Shown here in pieces: positions 6,541 through 7,156 of a DNA stretch of 7,156 nucleotides. This DNA comes from an uncultured Pseudomonadota bacterium (lineage in GTDB: Bacteria > Pseudomonadota > Gammaproteobacteria > Burkholderiales > Methylophilaceae). Within the stretch, counting starts at the first letter, position 1. The number at the start of each line of letters is the position of its first letter. The position numbers were made by a program, and so were the translations under genes. The notes under the pieces were generated by a model, which saw only the letters and a list, made by a program, of their open reading frames with translations, ran no database searches and was not told the origin of the DNA. Location: NCBI GenBank assembly GCA_903854305.1, contig CAINWC010000188.1, positions 1-7,156 on the forward strand, in the 5' to 3' direction.

Positions 6541-7156
6541 TAAACTATTTCAACACTTAGTGAAACACATCGACTCCTTCTTGATGACCTGTTTATTTTT
6601 CACTATATTAGTCGGCATGTTTGTGCTTTACAGTGCAACAGGCCAGAATATTTCACGTGTTTATGGGCAAGGCATCAACATCATAGTAGCCTTAAGCTTT
6701 ATGTGGGTAGCCGCGAATATTGCTCCGAACCAGCTTGAACGCGCAGCTTTACCACTCTATACCTTAGGCGTTGTTCTATTAATTGCAGTTGCACTATTTG
6801 GCTCAGTAAGCCACGGCGCACGCCGTTGGCTGAGTTTAGGCTTCACACAAATACAACCGTCAGAAATCATGCGAATTGCCATGCCAATGATGTTAGCTTG
6901 GTATTTCTCAAAAAGAGAAGGTAAGCCAGCAATGTCTGATTTTGCGATAGGCGGTTTATTGTTATTAGTACCCGTCGCTTTGATTATGAAGCAGCCTGAT
7001 TTAGGCACGGCAATACTCATTATGGCTTCAGGTTTTTATATCTTATTTTTGGCTGGCTTAAGCTGGAAATTGCTGCTTGGCGGCGGCATCTTATTTGCTG
7101 CCTCTACGCCAATACTTTGGTCGATGTTGCATGATTACCAAAGGCGACGTATCGAA
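6533..7156 (+). CDS. rodA: Peptidoglycan glycosyltransferase RodA, SEDS family (3' end outside window)
   Basis: RodA is the multi-spanning SEDS glycosyltransferase that polymerises lipid II into glycan strands, working as a pair with PBP2. Reading from the ATG at 6533 gives 208 codons open to the window edge, about 55% of a typical 370-380-residue RodA. Family blocks are present in order: YSATGQN after the first membrane helix (about 33-39), GARRWLSLGFTQIQPSEIMR (95-114), KQPDLGTA (about 152-159) and DYQRRRIE at the edge. At least five hydrophobic segments are visible. The catalytic Asp of the large periplasmic loop lies beyond the window and cannot be checked. The ATG overlaps the mrdA stop (ATGATTAA, 8-base overlap), so translation is probably coupled, giving matched amounts of the two partners. 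The sequence fits RodA better than FtsW, and the mrdA neighbour confirms it. Confidence 0.96.
   Translation, partial: MINKLFQHLVKHIDSFLMTCLFFTILVGMFVLYSATGQNISRVYGQGINIIVALSFMWVAANIAPNQLERAALPLYTLGVVLLIAVALFGSVSHGARRWLSLGFTQIQPSEIMRIAMPMMLAWYFSKREGKPAMSDFAIGGLLLLVPVALIMKQPDLGTAILIMASGFYILFLAGLSWKLLLGGGILFAASTPILWSMLHDYQRRRIE

Noticed and set aside
6757..7020. Minus-strand frame of 87 codons
   Set aside because: It is antisense to rodA, whose conserved GARRWLSLG and KQPDLGTA blocks fall in this stretch.

Overview
The window is an ordinary, well-conserved piece of a Gram-negative, rod-shaped bacterial chromosome. It carries the tRNA-amidation genes gatC-gatA on the minus strand. Diverging from them on the plus strand is the cell-elongation cluster mreB-mreC-mreD-mrdA(PBP2)-rodA. 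This head-to-head arrangement, together with the protein sequences (for example an MreB of 347 residues starting [16 protein letters not shown]), points to a betaproteobacterium. The moderate GC content and overall flavour suggest Methylophilales (Methylotenera-like), but that assignment is from memory, not from a search.

Layout: gatA runs off the left edge (1-1293, minus; about 431 residues present, C-terminus missing). It is preceded in its operon by gatC (1296-1610, minus). The 212-bp region 1611-1822 separates gatC from mreB and holds a nearly symmetric promoter core that could fire in both directions. mreB (1823-2866) is followed by a 214-bp spacer with a bulged hairpin, a perfect 17-bp tandem repeat, an intrinsic-terminator-like hairpin and two copies of a 13-bp repeat. 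Then come mreC (3081-4073), mreD (4060-4539, overlapping mreC), mrdA (4594-6540) and rodA (6533 to the right edge, overlapping mrdA by 8 bases; 208 codons present).

How the genes work together: MreB forms membrane-bound filaments. MreC and MreD link these to the peptidoglycan synthase pair RodA (glycosyltransferase) and PBP2 (transpeptidase), which together are the elongasome (Rod complex) building the lateral wall. GatCAB is unrelated: it amidates misacylated Glu-tRNA(Gln) and/or Asp-tRNA(Asn). I see no mobile element, CRISPR array, RNA gene, phage gene or undescribed system. The less ordinary material is in the non-coding DNA: the symmetric divergent promoter, the structured mreB-mreC spacer and a 10-codon upstream ORF just before mrdA.
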